44,700 nt of DNA, from NCBI GenBank assembly GCA_047973085.1, contig JBKEBI010000012.1:1-44700 (forward strand), in the 5' to 3' direction. This DNA comes from JBKEDG01 sp047973085. Its GTDB lineage: Bacteria > Bacillota_I > Bacilli_A > JBKEDG01. Positions 1 through 8,339 of this stretch are shown here, one piece after another (position 1 is the first letter of the stretch; each line of letters begins with the position of its first letter). The notes below the pieces were generated by a model, which was given only the letters and a program-made list of their open reading frames with translations, was not told where the DNA came from and searched no databases. The translations under genes were made by a program, and so were the position numbers.

Positions 1-6
1 TAATAA

Positions 7-477
7 TTAATGTACTTTAATATCAAGGAGATGCTTTAATCCATGTTCTAGATTTGGCTTTAAATAACTAACCAGCTCCGTAACTGCTTTAACAGATCCT
101 GGCAAAGTAATAATTAACGTATTATTATAAACTGCCCCAAGAGCTCTTGAAAACATTGCCCCAGAGGATTTTTGCAAACTATACATATGAATTGCTGTTG
201 AAATACCACGAACTTCATACTCCATTATACTTTCTATAACATTAACTGTAATATCACGACTACATAGTCCAGTGCCACCAGTTGTAATAATCAAATCAGA
301 ACTATTTGATAATTCTTTAATTAGCATAGATAATTGAGATTCTTCATCTTTAATTAAATGATAACTATCAAGTTCAAAATCTTCACTTAGCTCTTTTTTT
401 ATATAACTTCCAGATAAATCTTCATAAATATTTTCACTAGCTCGATCACTCAATGTAATCACACTATATTTAAACAT
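7..477 (-). CDS. mogA: MogA/MoaB-family molybdopterin adenylyltransferase
   Basis: This 156-residue protein has the MoCF-binding fold of MogA/MoaB, which adenylates molybdopterin before metal insertion in the cytosol. Visible signatures are the N-terminal SVITLSDRAS strand-loop, TTGGTGLCSRD near residues 65-75 (the MPT-binding Gly-rich loop and catalytic Asp) and LPGSVKA near residue 127. The length is normal for the family. The ATG overlaps the end of the MOSC gene by 8 nt, with GAGGTAG upstream, so the two are translationally coupled. It is the last gene of the tungsten-cofactor cluster. MogA and MoaB paralogues are hard to separate by eye, so the symbol is less certain than the family. Confidence 0.88.
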   Translation of the reverse strand: MFKYSVITLSDRASENIYEDLSGSYIKKELSEDFELDSYHLIKDEESQLSMLIKELSNSSDLIITTGGTGLCSRDITVNVIESIMEYEVRGISTAIHMYSLQKSSGAMFSRALGAVYNNTLIITLPGSVKAVTELVSYLKPNLEHGLKHLLDIKVH

Positions 478-910
478 TAGAAACTACCTCTATACTATCT
501 CCAACAGAGGCTACACCACCAGCAACAACTCTAGCAAAAATTCCCTGTTTTGGCATAATACAGTCTCCCACTTGTTTTAGAATTTCACAACCATGATGAC
601 ATTCTTTTCCTATTTGTGTAATTTCTAAAATAACAGTACCTATTTTCAACTTAGTACCTACAGGAAGAGTATACAAAACAATTCCTTCAGTAGTAATATT
701 TTCAGCAAATTTACCACTACAAAGCCCCTTCGCTCCTTGAGATTTCATAACTTCAATACTCTCTGTTGCAAGCAAACTAACTTGCCTATGCCATTTACCT
801 GCATGAGCATCATTTTCAATACCGAAATCTTCAATAAAATTAGCACTTTCAATATTTTCTTTTACAGTACCTTTCTTTACAGAAATATTAATTGCTTTTA
901 CTTTAGCCAT
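470..910 (-). CDS. MOSC domain-containing protein
   Basis: This 146-residue protein consists almost entirely of a MOSC (MoCo sulfurase C-terminal) domain, a beta-barrel that handles sulfur or the Mo/W cofactor. Motifs seen are the HAGKWHRQVSLL segment, the GKFAENITTEG segment and a late Cys-rich stretch (GKECHHGC), which may be the sulfur carrier. I start at the ATG at 908-910 (MAKVKAI), preceded by GGGAGG with good spacing; the longer in-frame extension lies inside moaC and is unlikely. It overlaps moaC by 8 nt and mogA by 8 nt. Stand-alone MOSC proteins often sit in Moco operons, but their exact reaction is unsettled. Confidence 0.88.
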   Translation of the reverse strand: MAKVKAINISVKKGTVKENIESANFIEDFGIENDAHAGKWHRQVSLLATESIEVMKSQGAKGLCSGKFAENITTEGIVLYTLPVGTKLKIGTVILEITQIGKECHHGCEILKQVGDCIMPKQGIFARVVAGGVASVGDSIEVVSNV

Positions 911-1379
911 TATAATCCTCCCTAACATAACTACCACTTTTACCACCATGCTTCTCAAGTAAAGTAATATCACTAATAATCATTGACTTATCAACTGCCT
1001 TGCACATATCATAAATTGTAAGTAAAGTAACATTTACTCCCATTAAAACTTCCATTTCAATACCTGTTTTTGCATTGATACTAGCAACACAGACAACTTT
1101 TATATAATTATCATACATTTCAAAATCTATATCACAACTATCAACATTAATCGTATGACACATTGGAATTAAATCTGATGTCTTCTTAATAGCCATTATT
1201 CCAGCAACTTGCGCAGTATTTAAAACATTTCCCTTAGGAATATTATTATCTTTTAAAAGAATGATAGTTTTAGGGTCCATAAAAATTTTCCCCATAGCCT
1301 TAGCACTACGTTTACTAATAACTTTATCCCCTACATCAACCATTTTACTTCTACCATCCTTATTAATATGTGTAAACAT
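903..1379 (-). CDS. moaC: cyclic pyranopterin monophosphate synthase MoaC
   Basis: MoaC converts the MoaA product into cyclic pyranopterin monophosphate, the first stable pterin of Moco/Tuco synthesis. The 158-residue length is typical. Diagnostic segments are MVDVGDK near the N-terminus, IPMCHTI with the active-site Cys-His, GIEMEVLMGV, YDMCKAVDK and the C-terminal KHGGKSG. AGGAGG lies upstream, at the very end of moaA, whose stop codon is 1 nt from this ATG. Together with moaA it makes the pterin for the aldehyde oxidoreductase encoded at the head of the cluster. Confidence 0.96.
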   Translation of the reverse strand: MFTHINKDGRSKMVDVGDKVISKRSAKAMGKIFMDPKTIILLKDNNIPKGNVLNTAQVAGIMAIKKTSDLIPMCHTINVDSCDIDFEMYDNYIKVVCVASINAKTGIEMEVLMGVNVTLLTIYDMCKAVDKSMIISDITLLEKHGGKSGSYVREDYNG

Positions 1380-1380
1380 C

Positions 1381-2289
1381 CTAACCTCCTATTTCAACCA
1401 TTTGTTTATCGATACTTTCATCTTCATTAAGTAAATGTTTTTCTTGTTTTTGCTCAATTTTTTCTAAAACAAATTTATCAAATTCATCTAAATAATCTTT
1501 AAAATCAAAATCATTTTTTGCATGTAAACATAATCTAAGCTTATAATTGCTTGTAATTCTAATACGATTGCATCGATCACAGAAATGATTAGATATAGGA
1601 GAAATTATTCCAAATTCATAACCATCAAATAAATAGTAATCACATACATCACTCTTCTTTTTTTCAAGCTTTTCTACATCTAAATCATTTAAAATATCTT
1701 TACTAGAAATATAATTGTCATTTACAAAAGTCTTATTATTACCTATTTTCATTAATTCTATAAATCTTACTTGTATATCATTTTCTTTCCCAAACTTTAT
1801 AAACTTAATAAAGTTATTCTGTAATTCTTTAATTAGTACAATATTTAACTTAACAATAAAACCCATTTTTTTAGCCAATAAAATATTTTCAAGTAAATTA
1901 TCAAATTCATCATACTTAGTAAGATTTTTAAATTCATCTTTATTTAAAGAATCAATACTAATATTTATTCTCTTTAGTCCCAATACTTTTAACTTATCTA
2001 AATACTTATCTAAAAGTGTTCCATTTGTAGTAATTCCTACATCACGAAAGTTCAAAACAGCATACTCTAAAATTTCAATAATATCAGGATGCATCAGAGG
2101 TTCTCCTCCAGTAAACCTAACTTTTTTAAAATTAAGTTTTTTTAAACCTCTTAAAATTTTATAAACATCACCTGTTGCAAGTCTTGTACTTTTAAATTCC
2201 TCGCTAAAACAATACTTACATTGTAAATTACAATTTGAAAGTAGTGAAATACGAGCATATTCAATACTACGTTTATAGCTATCTATCAT
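1381..2289 (-). CDS. moaA: GTP 3',8-cyclase MoaA (radical SAM)
   Basis: MoaA is the radical-SAM enzyme that rearranges GTP with MoaC in the first step of pterin synthesis. The N-terminal SAM cluster Cys are C20, C24 and C27 (CNLQCKYC), followed by the FTGGEPL SAM-binding motif. The C-terminal second cluster is seen in CDRCNRIRIT and a later Cys (LRLCLH). The chain ends in Gly-Gly, a feature needed for activity in this family. At 302 residues it is somewhat shorter than the roughly 330 of E. coli. The ATG overlaps the stop of the preceding moeA-PBP gene by 11 nt and the ribosome site is weak (GGGATGG), suggesting coupling. Confidence 0.95.
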   Translation of the reverse strand: MIDSYKRSIEYARISLLSNCNLQCKYCFSEEFKSTRLATGDVYKILRGLKKLNFKKVRFTGGEPLMHPDIIEILEYAVLNFRDVGITTNGTLLDKYLDKLKVLGLKRINISIDSLNKDEFKNLTKYDEFDNLLENILLAKKMGFIVKLNIVLIKELQNNFIKFIKFGKENDIQVRFIELMKIGNNKTFVNDNYISSKDILNDLDVEKLEKKKSDVCDYYLFDGYEFGIISPISNHFCDRCNRIRITSNYKLRLCLHAKNDFDFKDYLDEFDKFVLEKIEQKQEKHLLNEDESIDKQMVEIGG

Positions 2290-4153
2290 AAACTACCATC
2301 CCACTTCTACTAGTGTCATACCCTCCAAGCCTATTTATATGAGTTTTAAATTCTTCACTTTTTAAAACCTCAATAAAAGCTTTAACACTAGGTAAATCTA
2401 AGTTATGCTTATAAGTAATAAAATCATATTCTTCATTTGCAAGAAATATAAAATCTAAATCAAAGATTTCACTAACACTATATATTCCAATCCCAGCATC
2501 ACAAGTTTTATTTTTTACTAGACTAGCAACATTAAAATGTGTACTAGCTACAAAATCATACCCATTAATATCACTGGTAGGAATATTTTCTGACTTTAAC
2601 AATTCATCAAATAGCAAAGCTGTTCCACTTCCCTTTTGACGGTTAACATAATTAATATTTTTTAAATCACTTAAACTAGAAATATTTTTAGGATTCCCTT
2701 TTTCAACAATCAACCCTTGATTTCTTCCAACACCTTTAATTATAACAATTTCTTCATCAAATAAATGAAATAAATTATTATACTTTCCATTTTCTAAAAT
2801 ATGTACCGGAGCTATATGGCACTGCTTATTCTTTAATGCAATTACACCATTGTAGCTTCCAACATGCGTGCTACTGATATTTAAATTACCAATATTTTTT
2901 ATCATATCAATAATTAAGTCATGGCTTCCAGTAATAAAAACATTGCTATCTATTTCACTTCTAGTTTTAATTAACTCAACTTTAACAACACTTCCTGCTT
3001 CAAGGCCTTCCAAATTTTTTGCTACATCAATTATTCCATCACATTCTTGAATAGAAGAAGAAATACCTGCACCACGACCTAAGCTCATTGCATAATAGTT
3101 ATTATCAATATTTGCAACTTTCACTCTGACAAACTCTAAATGTTTTAGAGAAGATACTATTGAATTAGAAAGAGTTGCATAAATATAATTTGATTTTTCT
3201 TCTTGATTAAATAACTTATTAAAAATCTTTTTAACGACCTTCTCAAAAACAATATAAGATGATACTGGATATCCAGGAAGCCCTATAACAATTGTATCAT
3301 CTATCTTACCAAGAATCGCAGGTTTTCCAGGCTTTATTGCAATTCCATGAACATATACCTCTCCTAATTCTTCAATTACAGAAGCAGTGTAATCTTCACT
3401 TCCAGCACTACTACCAGCATTAATAAAAATTACATCGTAATTCTTAGTCGCAGTCAACAAAGTTTTTTTTAATGTCTCATAGTCATCATTAATAACTCGT
3501 GATACTTCACTCCTCCATCCATAATCAAGAATTTGAGCATTTATCATTGCTGAATTTGAATCAATAATTTCACCAGGACACAACACTTTTTTATCAACAC
3601 TAACAATCTCATCTCCAGTCGGTATAACCAAACAATTAAGTTTGTCAAAAACATTTATAACAGAATTATGACTAGCAATAATTGTATTTATGTCTATAGT
3701 TCTAATTTTATGAAATTTATTAATTATCATTTGAGTAGCGCTAATATCTTCACCAATTGCTCTAATGTGGCTAAAATAGCTACTAGGTTTTATTAATTTA
3801 ACACCTTCATTAATAAAAACTACATCTTCAATCATTACAACGCAATTATGAAATTTATTAATAACATCTCCAGTATCAACAATAGTATACTGATCTTTAT
3901 TTAAAATAGTTGGATTTTTTTCACTTGCAGATTCTAGCAACTTATAATTTGTACTAATTCCATCCATAGCACTAGCATTATAATTTGGAGAAGAAGAAAC
4001 AGCATATATTTCTTTAGCACTAATATATCCAATGCTATCAGTAACATCAATATCAAGTGTCCTAAAATTTATACTGAATTTCAATTTATTTGTATACAGC
4101 ATCACTGCTTCATCTAAAGTATAATTATCTAAATAAATATCTCGTTTATTCAA
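2279..4153 (-). CDS. MoeA fused to C-terminal periplasmic-binding-like (PBP) domain
   Basis: Residues 1 to about 400 form a MoeA molybdo/tungstopterin metal-insertase: SSPNYNASAMDG, the GDEIV segment, NAGSSAGSEDY, KPGKPA and GLPGYPVSSY. Residues about 415-624 resemble the substrate-binding (PBP_like/LysR substrate) domain found fused to some MoeA proteins, which probably senses or holds oxyanion. I choose a TTG start at 4151-4153 because GGAGGTG sits 7 nt upstream and the ORF then overlaps the preceding moeA by 8 nt. An ATG at 4228 lies deep in the upstream gene with no ribosome site. It is a second MoeA in one cluster; tungsten users such as Pyrococcus also carry two. A metal-discriminating role is inference. 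Confidence 0.88.
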   Translation of the reverse strand: MNKRDIYLDNYTLDEAVMLYTNKLKFSINFRTLDIDVTDSIGYISAKEIYAVSSSPNYNASAMDGISTNYKLLESASEKNPTILNKDQYTIVDTGDVINKFHNCVVMIEDVVFINEGVKLIKPSSYFSHIRAIGEDISATQMIINKFHKIRTIDINTIIASHNSVINVFDKLNCLVIPTGDEIVSVDKKVLCPGEIIDSNSAMINAQILDYGWRSEVSRVINDDYETLKKTLLTATKNYDVIFINAGSSAGSEDYTASVIEELGEVYVHGIAIKPGKPAILGKIDDTIVIGLPGYPVSSYIVFEKVVKKIFNKLFNQEEKSNYIYATLSNSIVSSLKHLEFVRVKVANIDNNYYAMSLGRGAGISSSIQECDGIIDVAKNLEGLEAGSVVKVELIKTRSEIDSNVFITGSHDLIIDMIKNIGNLNISSTHVGSYNGVIALKNKQCHIAPVHILENGKYNNLFHLFDEEIVIIKGVGRNQGLIVEKGNPKNISSLSDLKNINYVNRQKGSGTALLFDELLKSENIPTSDINGYDFVASTHFNVASLVKNKTCDAGIGIYSVSEIFDLDFIFLANEEYDFITYKHNLDLPSVKAFIEVLKSEEFKTHINRLGGYDTSRSGMVVYDR

Positions 4154-5309
4154 AAAGTAACACCTCCACAAATTCCCCTTGATTAACACCTTCCAAATTT
4201 TCGCTAATAACAAAATATCCATCGGCATCAGCTAAACAATTCAAATAACTAGAGCGAAAATAAATTGGAATAGCAACATTATTTTCAACTTTAACAAGCA
4301 TCACAGTAGACTTACCATGATCACTATTTACATTTTCACTTATTGCAAGACTAACACTTTTTTTACTATTAAACAACTGATGAAGAACTATAAAAGCAGA
4401 AACAGGATTCCCTGGAAGACCTAAGTACATTTTATCTTCTTTTGTTGCAAGAATTGTTGGTTTACCTGGCTTAGTATTGATCCCATGACAAATAACATTG
4501 CTTGTTAAACTATCAAATACATTCACAGTATAATCTTCATTTCCTTTACTACTCCCACCACTTGTAATATATAAATCTACATCATATGACTTTAAAGTAT
4601 TTAAATATAAATCATAATCATCTTTCAAAACAACTTTATCAATAACATTTACTCCATATTTAGCAACTTCATTTGCTATTAAAAAAGTATTAACATCATA
4701 AATTTTACCTATTGTTAATTCATCAAGGTGATCAACTAGTTCGTCTCCACTTGAAATTACTACACAACTTAAAGGTTTTTGTACCTTAACATTTTTTATT
4801 CCCAAACTTAAAAGTAAAGCAATATCACGATTAGAAAAAATAGTGCCCTTTGATAAAACAAGATCTGATCTTGATATATCCTCTCCTATTAAAACAACTC
4901 CCTCATTTTTACTAAGTTGAGTTTTAATTAGTATATTTTCACCAAATATTTCACAATCTTCTACCTTAACAACACCACTACAATTTTTAGGTAACATTCC
5001 TCCAGTTACAACATATTGACATACACCACTATTTATTTGCGCTAAGTTATTAACCCCAATCTTATAACTTTCAATTTGCTTAAGCATTACAGGAGAAGTT
5101 TCACTGGCTCCCACACTATCAAGATGAACTATTGCATAGCCATCAACACTACTTTTATTAAAGTTTGGAACATTAATTTCTGCATAAATATCACATACAG
5201 ATTTTAAACCAAATGCCTCTTTTGTATCAATATATATTTCTTTTAATTTTAAAAAATTATCTATTTCACTTTTAATTTCTTTCATTGATATAACATTTAA
5301 ATATTTCAT
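4146..5309 (-). CDS. moeA: MoeA-family molybdopterin molybdenum/tungsten transferase
   Basis: This 387-residue MoeA inserts metal into adenylated pterin. Motifs are the FNKSSVDGYAI substrate loop near residue 52, GEDI, the ISSGDELVD segment, TSGGSSKGNEDYT and KPGKPT, then GLPGNPVSAF. Compared with its neighbour it lacks a C-terminal PBP-like domain and is the ordinary length for the family. The start ATG overlaps the tupC stop (TAATG) and there is no convincing ribosome site, so translation is probably coupled. Whether it prefers W or Mo cannot be seen; co-location with tungstate import and AOR suggests W. Confidence 0.93.
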   Translation of the reverse strand: MKYLNVISMKEIKSEIDNFLKLKEIYIDTKEAFGLKSVCDIYAEINVPNFNKSSVDGYAIVHLDSVGASETSPVMLKQIESYKIGVNNLAQINSGVCQYVVTGGMLPKNCSGVVKVEDCEIFGENILIKTQLSKNEGVVLIGEDISRSDLVLSKGTIFSNRDIALLLSLGIKNVKVQKPLSCVVISSGDELVDHLDELTIGKIYDVNTFLIANEVAKYGVNVIDKVVLKDDYDLYLNTLKSYDVDLYITSGGSSKGNEDYTVNVFDSLTSNVICHGINTKPGKPTILATKEDKMYLGLPGNPVSAFIVLHQLFNSKKSVSLAISENVNSDHGKSTVMLVKVENNVAIPIYFRSSYLNCLADADGYFVISENLEGVNQGEFVEVLLFE

Positions 5310-5911
5310 TATTCATATAAAACAAATTCATTAACTAGTTCATTAGTAAAAAACGTTTGCTTATCTCCTTCCCACATAATTTTACCTTTTTCCATAAAAA
5401 TAAAATTATCACCAAAACTTTTTGCATGATTTAATTTATGAGTAACAATTACAAATTTTTTATTATTCATCTTTTTAATTAAATCAACAATAAGCTTTTG
5501 ACTATAAACATCTATTCCATTAAATGGCTCATCAAGTAGAATAAAATCTTTTTCACTCATAATAATCATTGCAAAAGCAAGACGTTGTTTTTGTCCACCA
5601 CTTAAGCTAAGACTGTTGTAATTAGATTGATCATTTAGATTGACCATTTCTAAAACCTCATTAACATCTAATGTGCTATTAGAAACTTTTTTAATAAATT
5701 CTAAAGTTTTATATACTTTTTTATTAAAAATATATGGATTTTGTAAAAGTAGTACAGCACTACTCATTTTCATTACTTCTTTAAGCAATACACTTTTTCC
5801 ACTACCATTTTCTCCAATAATTACATTAATATTTCCAACTAAGTTTAAAGTCTTTACCTCTAGTGAAAAATTACTTTCTGGATATGATTTTGAAATATTA
5901 GATATTTTCAT
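5309..5911 (-). CDS. tupC: tungstate ABC transporter ATP-binding protein
   Basis: This is a 200-residue ABC ATPase, compact for the class. Walker A is GENGSGKS near residues 34-41, the signature is LSGGQKQRLAF, Walker B is FILLDEPFNGID and the H-loop is VTHKL. It powers oxyanion uptake with TupA and TupB. It has no C-terminal regulatory (TOBE) domain, which fits TupC better than the longer ModC/WtpC. The ATG overlaps the tupB stop by 14 nt, with GAGGGTGAG upstream. Tungstate rather than molybdate is inferred from TupA and the AOR context. Confidence 0.88.
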   Translation of the reverse strand: MKISNISKSYPESNFSLEVKTLNLVGNINVIIGENGSGKSVLLKEVMKMSSAVLLLQNPYIFNKKVYKTLEFIKKVSNSTLDVNEVLEMVNLNDQSNYNSLSLSGGQKQRLAFAMIIMSEKDFILLDEPFNGIDVYSQKLIVDLIKKMNNKKFVIVTHKLNHAKSFGDNFIFMEKGKIMWEGDKQTFFTNELVNEFVLYE

Positions 5912-6548
5912 ATAAATTACTCACCCTCAACCTTTCAAACAGAAGTTGAATTATAAATGCTATTACTAAGAGAATTACTCCCATAATAATCGCACTTGTA
6001 AAATCTCCAGAAGACTTTAACGTCGCAATAGCAGTAGTCATCATTCTAGTTGACCCTGCAATATTTCCACCGACAATAATTACTGCTCCAACTTCACTAA
6101 TTGCTCTGCTAAAACCAAGCATAAAAATAAATAAAATTTGATTCCTATATTCATTTAAAGAACAGGTAATTAAATTATATCCACTAACTCCATACATTTT
6201 TAAAGTTATAAATAATTTTTTACCATGTGTTTCTAACATTTGATAAACATTTCCAGTAATAATAGGAGTAATAAGTAATACTTGGGCTAGAAGTAATATT
6301 GATGGAGTGTATAAAAGTTTTAAAAAACCAAGCGCTCCATCTCTTTTAAAAAGGAGAAATAAAATTAATCCTAAAACTACTGGTGGAAGTCCCATAAATG
6401 TTTTATTGATTATAATAAAAAATTTTTTTAATTTAAAATTGTTAAAGTGTAAGCTGTAGCCTATTATAATGCCAATAAATGTTGCAATTATAGTTGCCAA
6501 AAAATTAATTATAAGGCTTAGAGATACTATACCAAATAGATCATTCAA
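5898..6548 (-). CDS. tupB: tungstate ABC transporter permease
   Basis: This integral membrane permease of about 216 residues has five or six hydrophobic segments and a cytoplasmic EAA-type loop (GFSRAISEVGAVIIVGG) that contacts the ATPase. The N-terminal helix begins at FGIVSLSLIIN. I place the start at the TTG at 6546-6548, which overlaps the tupA stop by 8 nt and follows GGAGAGG at a long spacing. An in-frame TTG at 6567-6569 is possible but lacks a ribosome site. The size and gene order A-B-C match Tup rather than Mod transporters. Confidence 0.86.
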   Translation of the reverse strand: MNDLFGIVSLSLIINFLATIIATFIGIIIGYSLHFNNFKLKKFFIIINKTFMGLPPVVLGLILFLLFKRDGALGFLKLLYTPSILLLAQVLLITPIITGNVYQMLETHGKKLFITLKMYGVSGYNLITCSLNEYRNQILFIFMLGFSRAISEVGAVIIVGGNIAGSTRMMTTAIATLKSSGDFTSAIIMGVILLVIAFIIQLLFERLRVSNLYENI

Positions 6549-7296
6549 GAATATACACTGCCTCTCCAAATTGTTCTATACCATATTCTGCAATAATTTT
6601 TTGCCCTTCATCACTATAAATAAAATCTATAAAAGCTTTAGCATCCTCATTATCACCTATTTGATGGATTGAATAGATATTTTTTAAATCTTGTGGATTA
6701 TTATATACTTCAACAAGATCAACCTTATTCTTATTTGCAACCCATGTTGCCTTATCAATAATTGTATATGCATCTTTTTCATCTGCAATAAGTAGCGTAT
6801 CTCCCATTCCAAGTCCTGTTCTAATATAATTATTTGGTGTTGTTGCAAAAACTTCTAACTCTTTCTTGTGAGTTCCAGAATTATCATCACGAGAAACAAA
6901 TGTACGATTTTGAGTAATCTCAGCAACGATCTCTTCACGAGTGCCTTCTATTTCTTCTGGCCCTACAATCAAGAAATTATTACTCATTACAATATTTCGT
7001 TTTTTACTATAACCTTCCGCAACAAATTCTTCCTCAGCAGCAGGTGAATGTAAAAATGCTAGTTCAACATCTCCACTTTTAGCAATTTCCATCGCTTCAC
7101 CACTTCCTACACTTACCCAACTAACTTTAATATTTGTTTCTTTATAAAACTCTTCAGTCAATACGTCTAGTAATCCACTATCGTTTAAACTAGTAGTTGT
7201 AGACATCTTAATTTCAACTTCTTTTTCCACTTCTTCACTACTACATCCAGCAAATATCAAAAGTGTAGTTAATATTATTAAACTTATCTTTTTCAT
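6541..7296 (-). CDS. tupA: tungstate-binding lipoprotein TupA
   Basis: This is an extracytoplasmic tungstate-binding protein. It starts with a lipoprotein signal (MKKISLIILT, lipobox FAGC) and an acidic linker. The mature N-terminus carries MSTTTSLNDSGLLD, the TTTS oxyanion-binding motif typical of TupA, and later SRDDNSGTHKKE. I start at the ATG at 7294-7296, five bases after GGAGG; a slightly longer in-frame start is less good. That GGAGG lies directly behind the T-tract of an intrinsic terminator, so expression should depend on the upstream putative Moco/Tuco riboswitch. Length (251 residues) is normal. Confidence 0.93.
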   Translation of the reverse strand: MKKISLIILTTLLIFAGCSSEEVEKEVEIKMSTTTSLNDSGLLDVLTEEFYKETNIKVSWVSVGSGEAMEIAKSGDVELAFLHSPAAEEEFVAEGYSKKRNIVMSNNFLIVGPEEIEGTREEIVAEITQNRTFVSRDDNSGTHKKELEVFATTPNNYIRTGLGMGDTLLIADEKDAYTIIDKATWVANKNKVDLVEVYNNPQDLKNIYSIHQIGDNEDAKAFIDFIYSDEGQKIIAEYGIEQFGEAVYILE

Positions 7297-7306
7297 AAAA
7301 TCCTCC

Positions 7307-7331
7307 AAAAAAAATCAGCAAAGCTGATTTT
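7307..7331 (-). terminator. intrinsic terminator of the riboswitch, just before tupA
   Basis: On the minus strand a 9-bp stem (AAAATCAGC / GCTGATTTT, 3-nt loop) runs directly into eight Ts and then the GGAGG of tupA. The 5' arm overlaps a segment (7326-7333) that can instead pair with 7344-7351 to form an 8-bp antiterminator. This arrangement is a regulated terminator, not an end-of-operon signal. Confidence 0.85.
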
Positions 7332-7349
7332 ATACTAAAAAGCATAAAA

Positions 7350-7442
7350 TCTCCTTTTCACAATCGGAAGGCTTAGACGTTTCCATTTAAACCCTAACGG
7401 TCTATAAATCATATTTAAAACTTAGATTAGTAGACTCGGAGA
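7350..7442 (-). promoter_or_regulatory. putative Moco/Tuco riboswitch (moco RNA motif)
   Basis: The 150-nt non-coding leader of tupA folds into a closing stem P1 (TCTCC at 7438-7442 with GGAGA at 7350-7354) and a long P2 hairpin (7400-7435, 9 of 11 pairs). Its 3' half, GCCTTCCGAT then GTGAAAAGGAG, resembles the 3' part of the E. coli moaA Moco RNA (GCCUCCCGUAU then GGAAAGG) as I remember it. The stable P3 stem of the E. coli RNA is missing here, as reported for Tuco variants in tungsten users. P1 shares bases with an antiterminator, giving a ligand-OFF switch logic. Class assignment is from pattern memory and needs a covariance search. Confidence 0.72.
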
Positions 7443-7449
7443 AATTATA

Positions 7450-8115
7450 TTATTGTAAATTTATTTCTTCAATTGTGAATGAATTTAAATCCAAATAATA
7501 AAATCCATTCCTCAAATATTCTTTATTAAAAATAACATCTAACGTTAATTTTATTTGCATCGAACCTATAATTGCAGGAGTATAAAATGGATTTCCTAAC
7601 TCTTTTTCTATTCCCATTTTATCATCAAAGATTAACATATTTTCTTTAGTGCTTACACCAAAGTAACCATAGTCTCCAGCAATTGCTCCATAAATTACCT
7701 TAAGATTATTTTTAAAGCATAAATTATGTAGCAGCAACCTAGTATCATAATTATCTAAACAATCTATCACTAAATCATAACTACTAAAATCATTTAAAAG
7801 TTTTTTATTATCTTTAGTTAATTTATCATAGCATGTAACATCAATATCTTTATTAATACTTAAAAGCCTTTTTTGACATTCCAATATTTTTGAGTTACCA
7901 AGATTGTTTTCATTACTCAATAGTTGACGGTTTAAATTAGATTCCTCTACAACATCAAAGTCACAGATGCCAAGATTATAAATACCTAAACGAATAAGAC
8001 CTTCACTCACTATTCCACCAAGGCCACCAAGACCTACAACAAGAATACGAATTTGTTTTAAGTATTTTTGTTGATCTAAACTAATTGTAGAATAATTTCT
8101 TGCAAAGCGATTCAT
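7450..8115 (-). CDS. moeB: ThiF/MoeB-family MoaD-activating adenylyltransferase
   Basis: This E1-like enzyme adenylates the C-terminal Gly of the adjacent MoaD. Seen are the nucleotide-binding GLGGLGGIVSE loop near residues 29-39, the DFDVVEESNLNRQLL segment with the Arg/Asn catalytic residues, and the DCLDNYDTR switch. At 221 residues it is shorter than classic MoeB (about 250) and has no obvious C-terminal zinc Cys pairs, so it may be a reduced form. The ATG at 8113-8115 lies 5 nt after GGAGGAGG, whose bases are also the last Gly codons of moaD. The symbol is by role; ThiF is the alternative. Confidence 0.85.
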   Translation of the reverse strand: MNRFARNYSTISLDQQKYLKQIRILVVGLGGLGGIVSEGLIRLGIYNLGICDFDVVEESNLNRQLLSNENNLGNSKILECQKRLLSINKDIDVTCYDKLTKDNKKLLNDFSSYDLVIDCLDNYDTRLLLHNLCFKNNLKVIYGAIAGDYGYFGVSTKENMLIFDDKMGIEKELGNPFYTPAIIGSMQIKLTLDVIFNKEYLRNGFYYLDLNSFTIEEINLQ

Positions 8116-8116
8116 C

Positions 8117-8338
8117 TTATCCTCCTCCAACAGGTGGAAATAGAAAAACTGTCTTACCATCCTCAACAACTGTATCTAAACTATATCTTTTACCATTAAT
8201 TAATGTAATTGCTAAAAGTTCTTCTTTAATTTCTAGTTCATTTGCAATATCTAAAATAGTTAAATTTTCACGATACTCAAAATCAAGTTCCTTACCTCGA
8301 CCATCACGAAAATAGGCAAAAAGTTTAACTTTAATCAT
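8117..8338 (-). CDS. moaD: MoaD-type ubiquitin-like sulfur carrier
   Basis: This 73-residue beta-grasp sulfur carrier ends FPPVGGG, the tail that is adenylated by MoeB and thiocarboxylated to donate sulfur to the pterin dithiolene. The start ATG is 1 nt from the aor stop. A MoaD next to an AOR gene is a recurring arrangement in tungsten-using anaerobes. No MoaE partner is visible in the window; it must be encoded elsewhere or replaced. Confidence 0.93.
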   Translation of the reverse strand: MIKVKLFAYFRDGRGKELDFEYRENLTILDIANELEIKEELLAITLINGKRYSLDTVVEDGKTVFLFPPVGGG

Positions 8339-8339
8339 C

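Noticed and set aside
1715..2164. Plus-strand open frame opposite moaA
   Set aside because: It is the antisense shadow of a well-conserved moaA and has no ribosome site or recognisable protein features. The same holds for other long frames opposite copA, aor, typA and oppC.
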